DNA from: Thiocapsa marina 5811
GTDB lineage: Bacteria; Pseudomonadota; Gammaproteobacteria; Chromatiales; Chromatiaceae
DNA: 64,000 bases
Direction of reading: 5' to 3'
NCBI RefSeq assembly: GCF_000223985.1
Contig: NZ_AFWV01000011.1
Span: forward strand, 1 to 64,000
Within the stretch, counting starts at the first letter, position 1. Each line of letters starts with the position of its first letter. The position numbers and the translations under genes are program-made. The notes beneath the pieces are model-generated. The model saw nothing but the letters and a program-made list of their open reading frames with translations. It made no database searches and was not told the origin of the DNA. Below are positions 14,600 to 23,663 of this stretch, in pieces.

Positions 14600-15838
14600 T
14601 CAGAGCCGAGTACCCCAGACCGCAAAGACCGGGTCGGATTCGGCGAGCCGGCCGGCATACCGATCGTCGGTCGGTCGCGGAAGACCCCGCAGACTGAAGG
14701 TCTCGAGCCGGCCGAATCGGCCGGACTCCCGCAGATAGTCGAGCACGAGCGCGAGCCGCTCGAACGCATGCAACTCCTGCCAGATCCGGATCACCTTCGG
14801 GGGGAACCAGCGGTTGGAGAAGGTGAGGATACAACGCCCGCCCGGCTTCAGCACCCGGGCGACCTCGCGGAAGACCTCGAAGGGTCGGGTGAGGTACTCG
14901 ACCGAGACCGTACAAATCACAGCCGAGAAATCGGCGTCGCCGAACGGCAGGGTCGGATCGCGATTCAGGTCATGGACCACGCGCGCCGTCAGCACCGGAT
15001 TGGCGTCCAGCTCGGACCTATTCATGCCGAGGCCGGTCACCGCCGCGGGCTCCAAGCCGGGAGGCAGGTGCGAGTGCCAGCTCGTCATCAGGTCCAGGAT
15101 GTGCGCACCGGCGGGAATCAGGCGGCCGTAGAGGCCGCCGATCTCGGCGATCGCCGTGCGGTCGAGATGGTCGACGAGTCGCGGGCTTGCATAGAAATCG
15201 GCGTCCGGACGCGGATCGGGACGCGCGAACGGGTCGTCGGACCAGAAGTCGGTCGCCTGGCCGCGCCAACGTGCCTGCATGCCGGGACCATCGTCGGTGA
15301 TCAACGCAGTCACCTCGGTGCACCGCCCGACGTGCCGATCCCCGCGGGCGCGAATCGCCTCGATCCGCACGGCGACATCGAGCGCCCGTTCGGCAAGCGG
15401 GTGATTGAGATCCGCGGTCAACCGTTCCGGCTGCACATCGACCAACCGCAGCGGCCGTCGGTCGCTGCCCGAGATGCCTTCGACACCTTCGAGGACGCCG
15501 CGCGGGTAGAAGCGCCCGGCACGCGGCTCGATCCATGCTCCGGCCGGGAGGCGACGGTTGAAGTGCTCGGGTCGCAGCTCTCGCAGCAGATCGTCGCGTG
15601 GCGGCGCAAGCCATGCGCCAGGCTCGAAGCGGAGGGTCGCGCAGTGGCCGACGTGGCGATCCATGATCTCGGCCTCCAACTCGGGCGGGATCAGACCACG
15701 ACAGAGTGCGAGCCGGCTAGCGACCCGGCTGTCGGTGTGCATCGCGTCCTCGCTTTGCCAATGCAGGTCGAAGCGGATGCGCGCGGGCGTTTGGATGCTC
15801 GTCTTGTCAGGCGGCTCGTGCATCGGCGTCTCAGGCAT
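14600..15838 (-). CDS. FKBP-like domain fused to class I SAM methyltransferase (412 aa)
   Basis: The C-terminal half is a Rossmann methyltransferase: AHILDLMTSWHSHLP as motif I, then DFSAVICTVSVEYLTRP, and VLKPGGRCILTFSNRWFP. The N-terminal half, about residues 45-165, ends with LTADLNHPLAERALDVAVRI, which closely resembles the NHPLAGxxL strand of SlyD-type FKBP peptidyl-prolyl isomerases, and has FYPRGVLEGVEG before it. Substrate unknown. The start is uncertain: 15838 gives the longest form, with an alternative at 15742. The gene lies 86 bases after comF in the same direction. Confidence 0.75.
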   Translation of the reverse strand: MPETPMHEPPDKTSIQTPARIRFDLHWQSEDAMHTDSRVASRLALCRGLIPPELEAEIMDRHVGHCATLRFEPGAWLAPPRDDLLRELRPEHFNRRLPAGAWIEPRAGRFYPRGVLEGVEGISGSDRRPLRLVDVQPERLTADLNHPLAERALDVAVRIEAIRARGDRHVGRCTEVTALITDDGPGMQARWRGQATDFWSDDPFARPDPRPDADFYASPRLVDHLDRTAIAEIGGLYGRLIPAGAHILDLMTSWHSHLPPGLEPAAVTGLGMNRSELDANPVLTARVVHDLNRDPTLPFGDADFSAVICTVSVEYLTRPFEVFREVARVLKPGGRCILTFSNRWFPPKVIRIWQELHAFERLALVLDYLRESGRFGRLETFSLRGLPRPTDDRYAGRLAESDPVFAVWGTRL

Positions 15839-15924
15839 CGCATTGCCCTGGTTGCGGAAGAGGTCGCGTTTCGCCGAGCGGCGCGTGCCACGGCGACCGC
15901 AGTCGGCTGTGGCGAGCCGGGGGC

Positions 15925-16626
15925 TCAGGGCGTTCGCGCGACAGCCCAGATCTGGATCCGCCGAACCCCCGCCTTGCGCAGCATCCGGCTCAGCTCGGCG
16001 ACGGTGCTGCCTGTGGTCACGACGTCGTCAAGGATGGCGACGTGGCTCCACGGCAGCAAGCCCTGGACCTGGAAAGCGCCTCGAATATTGCGATGGCGTG
16101 CGCGCTCGTCGAGGCCGGCCTGCGGTGGGGTGGCAGCGCTGCGGATGCAGCAGGCGTGATCGATCGGCAACGCCAGATCCCGGCCGACGACGCGCGCGAT
16201 CTCCATTGCCTGGTTGTAGCCGCGGGTGCGCAGCCGAGCCGCATGCAGCGGGACCGGCAACAGCACCTGCGGGAGCGGCGGATCGACCTCGCGGACTCGA
16301 TCGGCGAGACATTGGCCGAGCAAACGTACGAGATTGAGCTTTCCGCGGAACTTCGCGCCTCCGATCAACGTCGGGATCGCCGCCTCGTAGCGAAAGGCCG
16401 CGAGACTGCTCTCGAACGGCGGCGGGTGCCGCTGACAGGCGGCACACCGCGTCCCCGCGGGCATCGGGCTGTCGAAGGGCACGGCGCATTGGAAACAGCA
16501 GTCGCGGTTGTGCGGCAACTCGGCCGCACAGCCGGGACAGAGGTCGCGCCCTCCTCCGCTCGTGAGGCCGGGCGCACCGCACAGAACACAGGTCGGCGGG
16601 AACAAGACCGACGCGAGCAGGGACAT
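15925..16626 (-). CDS. comF: ComF family phosphoribosyltransferase-like protein
   Basis: ComF proteins act with DNA-uptake machinery and share the PRTase fold. The N-terminus carries paired cysteine clusters (CVLCG, CPGC, CAAC) that would bind zinc. The C-terminus has [20 protein letters not shown] and the PRPP-loop motif [14 protein letters not shown] chose [13 protein letters not shown] at 16626 as start: it has GAGAAG upstream, and the longer form would run into the bioB promoter. The gene is divergent from bioB, a common gammaproteobacterial arrangement. Confidence 0.88.
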   Translation of the reverse strand: MSLLASVLFPPTCVLCGAPGLTSGGGRDLCPGCAAELPHNRDCCFQCAVPFDSPMPAGTRCAACQRHPPPFESSLAAFRYEAAIPTLIGGAKFRGKLNLVRLLGQCLADRVREVDPPLPQVLLPVPLHAARLRTRGYNQAMEIARVVGRDLALPIDHACCIRSAATPPQAGLDERARHRNIRGAFQVQGLLPWSHVAILDDVVTTGSTVAELSRMLRKAGVRRIQIWAVARTP

Positions 16627-16662
16627 CACGCCGCGCTTCTCGAGCGAATCACCGAACATCGG

Positions 16663-16690
16663 TTGACAACCGACCGAAGCCCACTAGCAT
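16663..16690 (+). promoter_or_regulatory. Sigma70 promoter of bioB
   Basis: A consensus -35 TTGACA (16663-16668) is followed by a 16-base spacer and TAGCAT (16685-16690) as -10. GGTTGACAA at 16661 resembles half of a BirA operator, but the second half is not visible. Confidence 0.55.
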
Positions 16691-16730
16691 ATGTGGTTTT
16701 TCCGCACTCGGAAATCGTCCCATCACGCCC

Positions 16731-17777
16731 ATGTCACCCAAGCCTTCCCCTCTCTCCTTGTCCATCCTGCGCCACGATTGGTCGGTCGAGGAGATTCAAG
16801 ACATCCTCGACCTCCCCTTCACGGATCTGATGTTTCGCGCCCAGACGGCGCATCGACTCTACTTCGATCCCAACCGCGTCCAGGTCAGCACACTCCTGAG
16901 CATCAAGACCGGCGCCTGCCCCGAGGACTGCGGCTATTGCGCCCAGAGCGCACGTCACGAAACCGGGCTGGAGCGCGAATCCCTGATGCCGATCGACGAG
17001 GTCCTGGACGCCGCGCGGATCGCCCGCGAACAGGGTGCGACGCGCTTCTGCATGGGCGCGGCGTGGCGCAATCCGACGGACAAGAACCTCGAGCAGGTCG
17101 TCGCCATGGTCGAGGGTGTCCATGCGCTCGGCCTGGAGACCTGCGTGACCCTGGGGATGCTGACCGGTGCGCAAGCGCGCCGTCTCAAGGAGGCCGGGCT
17201 CGATTATTACAACCACAACCTCGACACCTCGCCCGAATTCTATGGTCAGGTCATCACGACACGCACCTTCCAGGACCGGCTCGACACCCTCGAGCATATC
17301 CGCGACGTGGGTCTGAAGACCTGCAGCGGAGGGATCCTCGGCATGGGCGAGTCGCGGCGCGACCGTGCCTCGATGTTGCGTCAGCTCGCCAACCTGCCGG
17401 CCCATCCCGAATCCGTTCCGATCAACCTGTTGGTCCGGGTCGAGGGTACACCGCTTCAGGCGAGCGAGGCACTGGATCCGTTCGAGTTCGTCCGCGTGGT
17501 GGCGACCGCGCGCATCCTGATGCCGGCCTCCTATGTGCGTCTGTCCGCCGGGCGCAGCGAGATGAGCGACGAGCTGCAGGCGCTCTGCTATCTCGCCGGG
17601 GCCAACTCCATCTTCTACGGCGAGCGCTTGCTGACCACGCCGAATGCCGAGTCCGATCGGGATCGCGCCTTGTTTGCGCGCTTGGGTCTGGCCTTCGAAG
17701 AGATGGACCCCGAGCGCACCGAGCCCGGCGCCTGCCACAAGGCCAAGCAGGCATTGGATGCGGTTGTCGAGAACTGA
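16731..17777 (+). CDS. bioB: Biotin synthase
   Basis: BioB inserts sulfur into dethiobiotin using SAM radical chemistry, the last step of biotin synthesis. The radical-SAM cluster ligands are C63, C67 and C70 in CPEDCGYC. Other family blocks are present: [35 protein letters not shown], and the conserved Arg in YVRLSAGR that binds the [2Fe-2S] cluster. Length 348 aa is standard. It stands divergent from comF behind a good sigma70 promoter; bioF, bioH and bioD are not in this window. Confidence 0.97.
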   Translation: MSPKPSPLSLSILRHDWSVEEIQDILDLPFTDLMFRAQTAHRLYFDPNRVQVSTLLSIKTGACPEDCGYCAQSARHETGLERESLMPIDEVLDAARIAREQGATRFCMGAAWRNPTDKNLEQVVAMVEGVHALGLETCVTLGMLTGAQARRLKEAGLDYYNHNLDTSPEFYGQVITTRTFQDRLDTLEHIRDVGLKTCSGGILGMGESRRDRASMLRQLANLPAHPESVPINLLVRVEGTPLQASEALDPFEFVRVVATARILMPASYVRLSAGRSEMSDELQALCYLAGANSIFYGERLLTTPNAESDRDRALFARLGLAFEEMDPERTEPGACHKAKQALDAVVEN

Positions 17778-17829
17778 CGGCCTTGCGCGCCCGTGCTAGC
17801 GCCTCGATGTCACGCAAACGGAGAATGAG

Positions 17830-18441
17830 ATGCACGCAACGATGACGGGCACCCTGGTCCTTGCGGCCGGCCTTGCCCTCACGCTCAACACGGCCGCCGC
17901 GGACGAGGTCACGGACCAGATCGATGCGGCGAAGCAGGCTTACGCGTCCGGCGAGCTCAGAACAGCCGCGGAGACCCTGAACGGCGCCGTCGAGGCGATT
18001 CGCGCACAGATCACGGCCGGTCTTCTGACGCTGTTTCCGCCGCCTCTGGAGGGATGGGTCGCGGACGAGGCCCAGTCCCAGTCGGGCGGCCTCGCGTCCA
18101 TGTTGACCGGGACCCACCTCAGTCGGCGCTACGTCCGGGAAGACAACGCCGAGGTGACCCTCACCCTGATGGCCGACTCCCCGATGATGCCGATGCTGAC
18201 CATGGCCATCTCGATGCCGTTCATGATGCAAGCCAACGAGGATCTGAAGAGCTTCTCGCTCAAGGGCGAGCGCGGCATGATGGAGCACACCCCGGGCAGC
18301 GAGACCTACAAGATCACCCTGATGGTCGGTAGCCGTCTTCTGGTGCAGGGCGAGGGTTCCGGTCTGGCGGATGCGGCCCCGCTGGAGGCGTATCTGAATG
18401 CGCTGGACCTGGAGGCCATCCAGGGCGCCTTGACGGACTGA
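17830..18441 (+). CDS. Periplasmic hypothetical protein (203 aa)
   Basis: A signal peptide (MHATMTGTLVLAAGLALTLNTAAA) is followed by a helical stretch, DQIDAAKQAYASGELRTAAETL, and a Met-rich segment around MADSPMMPMLTMAISMPFMM. I do not recognise the family by name. It lies 52 bases after bioB and may share its transcript. The TGA stop is the outermost triplet of the inverted-arm element that follows. Confidence 0.7.
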   Translation: MHATMTGTLVLAAGLALTLNTAAADEVTDQIDAAKQAYASGELRTAAETLNGAVEAIRAQITAGLLTLFPPPLEGWVADEAQSQSGGLASMLTGTHLSRRYVREDNAEVTLTLMADSPMMPMLTMAISMPFMMQANEDLKSFSLKGERGMMEHTPGSETYKITLMVGSRLLVQGEGSGLADAAPLEAYLNALDLEAIQGALTD

Positions 18442-18522
18442 ACCGCGTCCCGAGCAACATGCAGCGTTGCGTTGTGACGATGAGCGCGCCTCGACACAAG
18501 ACCTCGGCAGGACGCGGTTCAG
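18438..18522. repeat. Inverted-arm element A (TRAACYGCG family)
   Basis: Perfect 13-bp arms, CTGAACCGCGTCC (18438-18450) and GGACGCGGTTCAG (18510-18522), enclose 59 bases without an obvious gene. The left TGA is the stop codon of the preceding gene. Related elements lie at 23576, 36064, 36168 and 40259. It could be a MITE or a conserved transcript-end hairpin. Confidence 0.75.
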
Positions 18523-18569
18523 GAGATCTCAACACGGAAATTCAATGCCGGTAGGGTCGACGAGCCCCC

Positions 18570-18600
18570 GTAGGGTGGACGAGCGATAGCGAAGTCCACC
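18570..18600. repeat. Dispersed intergenic repeat (GTAGGRTGG type)
   Basis: This copy begins GTAGGGTGGACGAGCG and folds through GGTGGAC (18574-18580) and GTCCACC (18594-18600). It is related to the copy at 8773. A partial copy, GTAGGGTCGACGAG, precedes it at 18551. Confidence 0.55.
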
Positions 18601-18648
18601 GAACCCCGAACGCCGATCGCGCAAAGAGCAGAGTGACGCGGTTTCATT

Positions 18649-19653
18649 TCAGGCCCGCTCGACGGGGAAGGCCAAGACCTGATCGATGTGCGTGGCCCCC
18701 GTGGCGATCATCAACAAACGGTCGAGCCCGAGCGCGACTCCGCTTGATGCCGGCATGCCGGCCCGGAGTGCCGCGAGCAGACGCGTGTCGGGCGGGATTT
18801 CGGCCAAGCCGAGACGGCGACGCTCGGCGCAGTCGCGTGCAAAGCGCGTACCCTGCTCCGTGGCATCGGTCAGCTCGTGAAAGCCGTTCGCCAGCTCGAC
18901 CCCGTCGATGTAAAGCTCGAAACGCTCGGCAACCGCCTGATCATCGAGCGGCTCTGCGGCCGGCCGGATCCGCGCCAAGGCGGCCTGGCTCGGCGGGTAG
19001 TCGCAGAGAAAACTCATGCCTGACCGCCCGAGACGCGGTTCCAGACACTGGGTGAGCAGGAGATCGAGCCAGGCGTCGCGTTCGAGATCCAGCCGATCGG
19101 CATCGGGTATGCCGGCCGTGATCGCGGCCGCGCGTAAGGTCCGCACGGGTGACGTGAAGGGATCCAGGTCCAAGACCTCGCGAAACAGGTCGCGATAGCG
19201 GATCCGCTCCATCGGCAACCGCGGGCGTTGCAGCGCGGCGCGCACCAGATCGGCCACCTCGTCCATCAGCTGCCCGTCGTCGAAGCCCGGTCGATACCAC
19301 TCCAGCAGGCTGAACTCCGGGTGGTGTCGCCGCCCGCGCTCTGCGCCGCGAAAGACCTTGCAGATCTGATAGACGGGACCGCTTCCGCTGGCCAGAAGGC
19401 GCTTCATCGGAAACTCGGGCGAGGTCTGCAGGAAGAGCCTCCGATCGGCGTTCGACCCATCCCCCGATAGGCCGCCGGAGAGCGAGAGACTCGCGAGCGC
19501 CGGATCCGTGGCACCGGCGTGCGAGAGGATCGGCGTCTCGACCTCCATCACGCCGGCGGCGGCAAAAAAGGCGCGAATCCGGGCCAGCATCTCCGCACGA
19601 GCACGCAGGACAGCGGTCGTTGCGCACGAGGACCAGTCTTCGCAAGCAGGCAT
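18649..19653 (-). CDS. epmA: Elongation factor P--(R)-beta-lysine ligase
   Basis: EpmA (PoxA/GenX) is a truncated class II lysyl-tRNA synthetase that attaches (R)-beta-lysine to EF-P. Visible blocks include MEVETPILSHAGATDP, LQTSPEFPMKRLLASG, ICKVFRGAERGRRHHPEFSLLEWY and the C-terminal class II motif 3, GVALGLDRLLM. It lacks the N-terminal tRNA-anticodon-binding domain, as expected. Length 334 aa is typical. It follows efp in the same direction 75 bases downstream, and epmB is divergent beyond efp, so the whole pathway is here. Confidence 0.95.
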   Translation of the reverse strand: MPACEDWSSCATTAVLRARAEMLARIRAFFAAAGVMEVETPILSHAGATDPALASLSLSGGLSGDGSNADRRLFLQTSPEFPMKRLLASGSGPVYQICKVFRGAERGRRHHPEFSLLEWYRPGFDDGQLMDEVADLVRAALQRPRLPMERIRYRDLFREVLDLDPFTSPVRTLRAAAITAGIPDADRLDLERDAWLDLLLTQCLEPRLGRSGMSFLCDYPPSQAALARIRPAAEPLDDQAVAERFELYIDGVELANGFHELTDATEQGTRFARDCAERRRLGLAEIPPDTRLLAALRAGMPASSGVALGLDRLLMIATGATHIDQVLAFPVERA

Positions 19654-19728
19654 CAGGACGGGTGGATCGACGACGAGGGCGAGCGGACGGGGCCGGTCGT
19701 GCCGGCATCGCTCGACCGCGCCTTGCCT

Positions 19729-20301
19729 TCAGGCCTCCTTGGCACGCGAGACATACTCGCCGGTCCGCGTGTCGACCTTCACGAGCTCGCCGGACTGAAC
19801 GAACAAGGGCACACGCACCACGGCGCCCGTCTCGAGGGTTGCCGGCTTGCCGCCGCCGCCCGAGGTGTCGCCCTTGAGCCCGGGGTCGGTCTCGGTAATC
19901 GCCAGCACCACGAAGTTGGGCGCCTCGACGATCAGCGGCACCCCATTCCAGAGCGTCACCCTGCAGATGTCTTCTTCCTTGATCCACTTGGCCGCGTCGC
20001 CCACGGCGTTTGCATCCGCCGTCATCTGCTCGAAGCTGGCCGGATCCATGAAATGCCACTCTTCGCCGTCGTTGTAGAGATACTGCATGTCGGTATCATG
20101 GACGTCGGCCGCCTCCACCGTATCGCCCGACTTGAAGGTCTTCTCGACGGTTCGCCCGGTCTTGAGATTGCGCACCCGCACGCGGTTGAATGCTTGGCCC
20201 TTGCCGGGCTTGACGAATTCGTTCTCGACGATGTTGTAAGGATCGCCGTCCAACATGATCTTGAGTCCGCCCTTGAACTCGCTGGTACTGTAAAAGGCCA
20301 T
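19729..20301 (-). CDS. efp: Elongation factor P
   Basis: EF-P relieves ribosome stalling at polyproline stretches. The start [16 protein letters not shown] at 20301 has GAGGA just upstream and places the modified lysine at K34 in VKPGKGQAF, as in E. coli. The three EF-P beta-barrel domains are complete in 190 aa. The presence of epmA and epmB alongside shows that K34 is lysylated here rather than rhamnosylated. Confidence 0.97.
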   Translation of the reverse strand: MAFYSTSEFKGGLKIMLDGDPYNIVENEFVKPGKGQAFNRVRVRNLKTGRTVEKTFKSGDTVEAADVHDTDMQYLYNDGEEWHFMDPASFEQMTADANAVGDAAKWIKEEDICRVTLWNGVPLIVEAPNFVVLAITETDPGLKGDTSGGGGKPATLETGAVVRVPLFVQSGELVKVDTRTGEYVSRAKEA

Positions 20302-20335
20302 ATCGTCCTCGTTGACTGTGGAGCTAAACCGCACA

Positions 20336-21409
20336 ATGGTACCGCGAAGTATCGCTGCTTGTCAGACCGCGACCTCGGACCCGTTGCGCTCCTCCGAGCG
20401 GGAGCCGGCCTGGAAACGAGACCTCGCCGAGGCCTACCGAGACGCAGCCGACCTGCTCGCCGCACTCGGTCTGCGTCCGGAGGCGATCCCGGATCTCGAC
20501 CCCGCTGAATCGGGATTCCGGATGCTGGTCCCGCGCGCCTTTGCCGCCCTGATGACGCCGGGCGACCCTCGCGACCCCCTGCTCAGACAGGTCCTGCCGC
20601 TCGGGGCGGAGCGCTTGACGGTCACCGGATTCACCCGCGATCCGGTCGGCGACACGTCCGCGGATCTCGGTCACGGGCTGCTTCGAAAATATACCGGCCG
20701 CGCCCTCCTGATCGTCACGGGCGGGTGCGCCGTACACTGTCGCTATTGTTTTCGGAGACATTTCCCATACACGGCGCTCGGCCAAACGCCGGATCGCACC
20801 GCCGCCGCGGTAGCCTCCATCGCCGCGGACCCGGGGATCTCCGAGGTGATCCTCAGCGGCGGGGATCCCTTGATGCTGGATGACGATCGGCTCGGCGCAC
20901 TGCTCGAGCGGCTCCACGAGATCCCGCACCTGAACCGCCTGCGGATCCATTCACGCCTCCCCGTGGTGCTTCCCTCTCGGGTGACGGAGACGCTCTGCCG
21001 ACGCCTATCGGGCTCCCCTCTCGCGAGCGTCCTCGTCATCCACGCTAATCATCCGAGCGAACTCGGCGCCGATGCCGCGGACGCCCTGCGGCGACTGCGA
21101 CACGCAGATGTGACCTTGCTCAATCAAAGTGTTTTGCTGCGCGGGGTCAATGACGCGGCGCAGACACTCGGTGCGCTCAGCGAGCGGCTCTTCGAGTGCG
21201 GTGTCCTCCCCTACTACCTCCACCAGCTCGATCCCGTGGAGGGCGCTGCACACTTCGCGGTTCCCGACACGCAGGCCCTCCAGCTCGGCGAGGCGTTGCG
21301 CGATCGATTGCCCGGCTATCTGGTCCCACGCCTGGTCCGCGAGCTTCCAGGTCGCGGAGCCAAGACACCCTTGAACGACGCCGCCCGCATCGGATCACCG
21401 TTCTTGTGA
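20336..21409 (+). CDS. epmB: EF-P beta-lysylation protein, lysine 2,3-aminomutase family
   Basis: EpmB converts lysine to (R)-beta-lysine for EF-P. The radical-SAM ligands are C131, C135 and C138 in [15 protein letters not shown]. The PLP-binding region appears near the C-terminus ([15 protein letters not shown]). Length about 357 aa fits the short EpmB form, not the longer clostridial aminomutase. I took the ATG at 20336; an upstream TTG at 20312 is possible. The gene is divergent from efp, with only 34 bases between starts, so the two promoters must overlap. Confidence 0.94.
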   Translation: MVPRSIAACQTATSDPLRSSEREPAWKRDLAEAYRDAADLLAALGLRPEAIPDLDPAESGFRMLVPRAFAALMTPGDPRDPLLRQVLPLGAERLTVTGFTRDPVGDTSADLGHGLLRKYTGRALLIVTGGCAVHCRYCFRRHFPYTALGQTPDRTAAAVASIAADPGISEVILSGGDPLMLDDDRLGALLERLHEIPHLNRLRIHSRLPVVLPSRVTETLCRRLSGSPLASVLVIHANHPSELGADAADALRRLRHADVTLLNQSVLLRGVNDAAQTLGALSERLFECGVLPYYLHQLDPVEGAAHFAVPDTQALQLGEALRDRLPGYLVPRLVRELPGRGAKTPLNDAARIGSPFL

Positions 21410-21461
21410 ACTCGATCGTTTCCCTAACGGGCCGCAAAGCCGGATAATCGCGCAGACGACA

Positions 21462-23579
21462 ATGTCCCGAAACCTCGTGGATCCCGCACTAGGTCGCATC
21501 ATGTCCGCGCAACCCCAACTGCTGGCCTTGCTGTTGTTGACCACCGACACCGTCGCCGCGGAGCGCTTGGTGGAGCGCCTGCGTGCAGCCGGTCTCGCGG
21601 CCAGGGCGCTCGTGACCGCGCGTGCCGATCGATTGAACGATCTGCTCGCTCGTCGGGCCTTCGACATGATCTTGTGGTGGCGCCACGACAACGACCAAGA
21701 CCTAGCGGAGGCAATCCGGCGTCGCGGCGAGCATGCAGCCGAGAGACCGCTCATCATGATCGCGACGGACACGCCCGGTCCGGATCAGGTGCTCGAGGCA
21801 CAACAATTCGGCGCACGTGGCCTGCTCGCCCTCGCCGACGAGGAGCAGCTGATCTGGACCATCAGGCGCGAAGCCGACGACCTTCGACAGCGTCGCCGAT
21901 ACCGTGATCTGCTGGCCCGGCTCAAGCAGTGCGAACGACGCTCCCGTGAGCTGGTGGACCATACCGGCGCCGCGATCGCGTTCGTACAGCAGGGTCTGCA
22001 TCTTCACGCCAACAGCGCCTATCTCACGCTTCTCGGCTATCCGAACCTCGACGAGATCGAGTCGATCGCATTCCTGGATCTTGTCGAACCGGACCAGCGC
22101 GACAAAGTCCGCGATCTGCTGCACAGCGCAGAGCGCACGGATCATGCAGAGCCGGTCGAGATCACCACGCGTCTGCACTCGAGCCGGGGCAAAGCGTTGG
22201 CTGTCGACCTATCCGCGGCGCACGCCATACTCGACGAGGAGCCCTGTCTGCGGTTGATCCTGGATCCCGTGCGCCACCCCGAGACCCCGGCGAAGGGCGG
22301 CGAAATGGTCTCCGACATCGCCGCCGCCCGGAGTGCCTTCTTCGACGAAATCGAGACGCGACTCGGCACCGATCGTTCGGTGCCGCTCCCCTTTGCGGTC
22401 TTTTTCGTCCGCTTGCGACGCCATTCCGAGCTCTTGCGCGATCTGGGATTGACCCATGGGTTGGACGTCGTCGACGGATTCGGGCCTGTCTTGGCCTCGG
22501 TTGCCGCCCGGGCCCACGCACTCACCCGGATCAGCGACGACGGCTTCGCCATGATCGTCGACGGTTTGGACGAGAAAGAGGCCGAGGCGCTTGCCGAGCA
22601 CATCCGCGAGCACGCACGCCTGCCGCAACGCCCTGCGAGCAATGCCCGCATCGCGCCTGACTGCGATATCGGCTACTACCTCGTGAAGGGGCGTGCTGCG
22701 GCCGCACAAGACATTCTCAACGCCGCGCATCGACTTTGCGTCTACAGTGCGGGATCGCCCGGGGATTGTGCCGGCGGGATGCAGACCCCCACGTCGTTGG
22801 CTGCGCGAACCAAGCAAACCGCGATGGACGGCGACACCGAGGTCGCGGACAAGATCGCAACCGCGCTCGGCAACCAGCAGTTCAAGCTCGTCTACCAGCC
22901 CATCATCAGCCTGATGGGCGACAACCAGGAGAACTACAGCGTCTTGGTGCGCCTCCTCGACGGGAACGGCGAGCTCCTGGAGGCCAAGGATTTCATCGGG
23001 GCCGCGATCCGGCGCGGTCTGATCGAGGAGCTCGACAAATGGGCGATCCGCGACGCGGTTCGCGTGCTCGCCGAGCAGCGCCGTGCCGGCCACAACCTTC
23101 GATTCTTCATCAATCTAGCCGAAGATACCTTCCGAAACCCGAGCATCATCCTGCATATCTGCGACTGTCTGCGCGAGCTCGACGTGCGCGGCAACTGGCT
23201 TGCCTTCCAGTTTCAGGAGGAGCTGGTTGCGGAGAATCTGGCCAGTCTCGGCAAGCTGGTCGATGCCTTGAAGCAGATCAAGTGTCGGGTCGCGATCAAT
23301 CGTTTCGGCGCGACCAATCGCTCCGAGATGATCCTTCAGGCGCTTCCGGTCGATTTCGTCGTTCTGATGCCGGATTTTGCCCGCGCGCTCGCCGAGGATC
23401 CGGCGAAGCAGCAACGGCTCATGGCCATCTCCAATCTCGCGCGCGAGTTCAACGTCAAGAGTGTCGTGACGGGGGTAGAAGACGCGCGCGCGCTCACCGT
23501 GCTCTGGACGGCCGGGGTCGATTATGTGCAGGGCAATTTCCTGCAGCGTCCCTCGCCGACCCTGGACATTCAGCCCTAA
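21462..23579 (+). CDS. FimX-like degenerate GGDEF/EAL protein with PAS domain (705 aa)
   Basis: The order is a receiver-like N-terminus (LLALLLLTTDTVAAERLVERL), a PAS domain near residues 165-280 (DHTGAAIAFVQQGLHLHANSAYLTLLGYP), a GGDEF-like domain lacking GGDEF, and an EAL domain near 460-700. The EAL signature is replaced by SVL (YSVLVRLLDG), and later catalytic acids are altered (VDFVVLMPDF). It is therefore more likely a c-di-GMP receptor than a phosphodiesterase. This architecture matches FimX, which links c-di-GMP to type IV pilus assembly. Its stop TAA is the outermost triplet of element B. Confidence 0.78.
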   Translation: MSRNLVDPALGRIMSAQPQLLALLLLTTDTVAAERLVERLRAAGLAARALVTARADRLNDLLARRAFDMILWWRHDNDQDLAEAIRRRGEHAAERPLIMIATDTPGPDQVLEAQQFGARGLLALADEEQLIWTIRREADDLRQRRRYRDLLARLKQCERRSRELVDHTGAAIAFVQQGLHLHANSAYLTLLGYPNLDEIESIAFLDLVEPDQRDKVRDLLHSAERTDHAEPVEITTRLHSSRGKALAVDLSAAHAILDEEPCLRLILDPVRHPETPAKGGEMVSDIAAARSAFFDEIETRLGTDRSVPLPFAVFFVRLRRHSELLRDLGLTHGLDVVDGFGPVLASVAARAHALTRISDDGFAMIVDGLDEKEAEALAEHIREHARLPQRPASNARIAPDCDIGYYLVKGRAAAAQDILNAAHRLCVYSAGSPGDCAGGMQTPTSLAARTKQTAMDGDTEVADKIATALGNQQFKLVYQPIISLMGDNQENYSVLVRLLDGNGELLEAKDFIGAAIRRGLIEELDKWAIRDAVRVLAEQRRAGHNLRFFINLAEDTFRNPSIILHICDCLRELDVRGNWLAFQFQEELVAENLASLGKLVDALKQIKCRVAINRFGATNRSEMILQALPVDFVVLMPDFARALAEDPAKQQRLMAISNLAREFNVKSVVTGVEDARALTVLWTAGVDYVQGNFLQRPSPTLDIQP

Positions 23580-23663
23580 ACTGCGCCCGGTAAAATGTGC
23601 GATGTTCGTGAGCTTGGAAAAGCCTCGGAGCAATCAACAACCTTTGGAGTCGGCGCAGTTTAG
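23576..23663. repeat. Inverted-arm element B (TRAACYGCG family)
   Basis: Perfect 12-bp arms CTAAACTGCGCC (23576-23587) and GGCGCAGTTTAG (23652-23663) bracket 64 bases. The element provides the stop codons of both convergent genes: TAA at 23577-23579 on the plus strand and TAA at 23660-23662 on the minus strand. Arm bases differ from element A at paired positions, preserving the stem. Confidence 0.75.

Noticed and set aside
16661..16669. Possible BirA operator upstream of bioB
   Set aside because: Only one half-site (GGTTGACAA) is present; no matching second half at the required distance.
18636..18651. GACGCGGTTTCATTTCA near the epmA stop as a further element arm
   Set aside because: The core matches, but the stop codon is offset and there is no complementary partner.
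20325..20332. TAAACCGC between efp and epmB as another element arm
   Set aside because: Only eight bases match and there is no partner arm; chance occurrence is likely.
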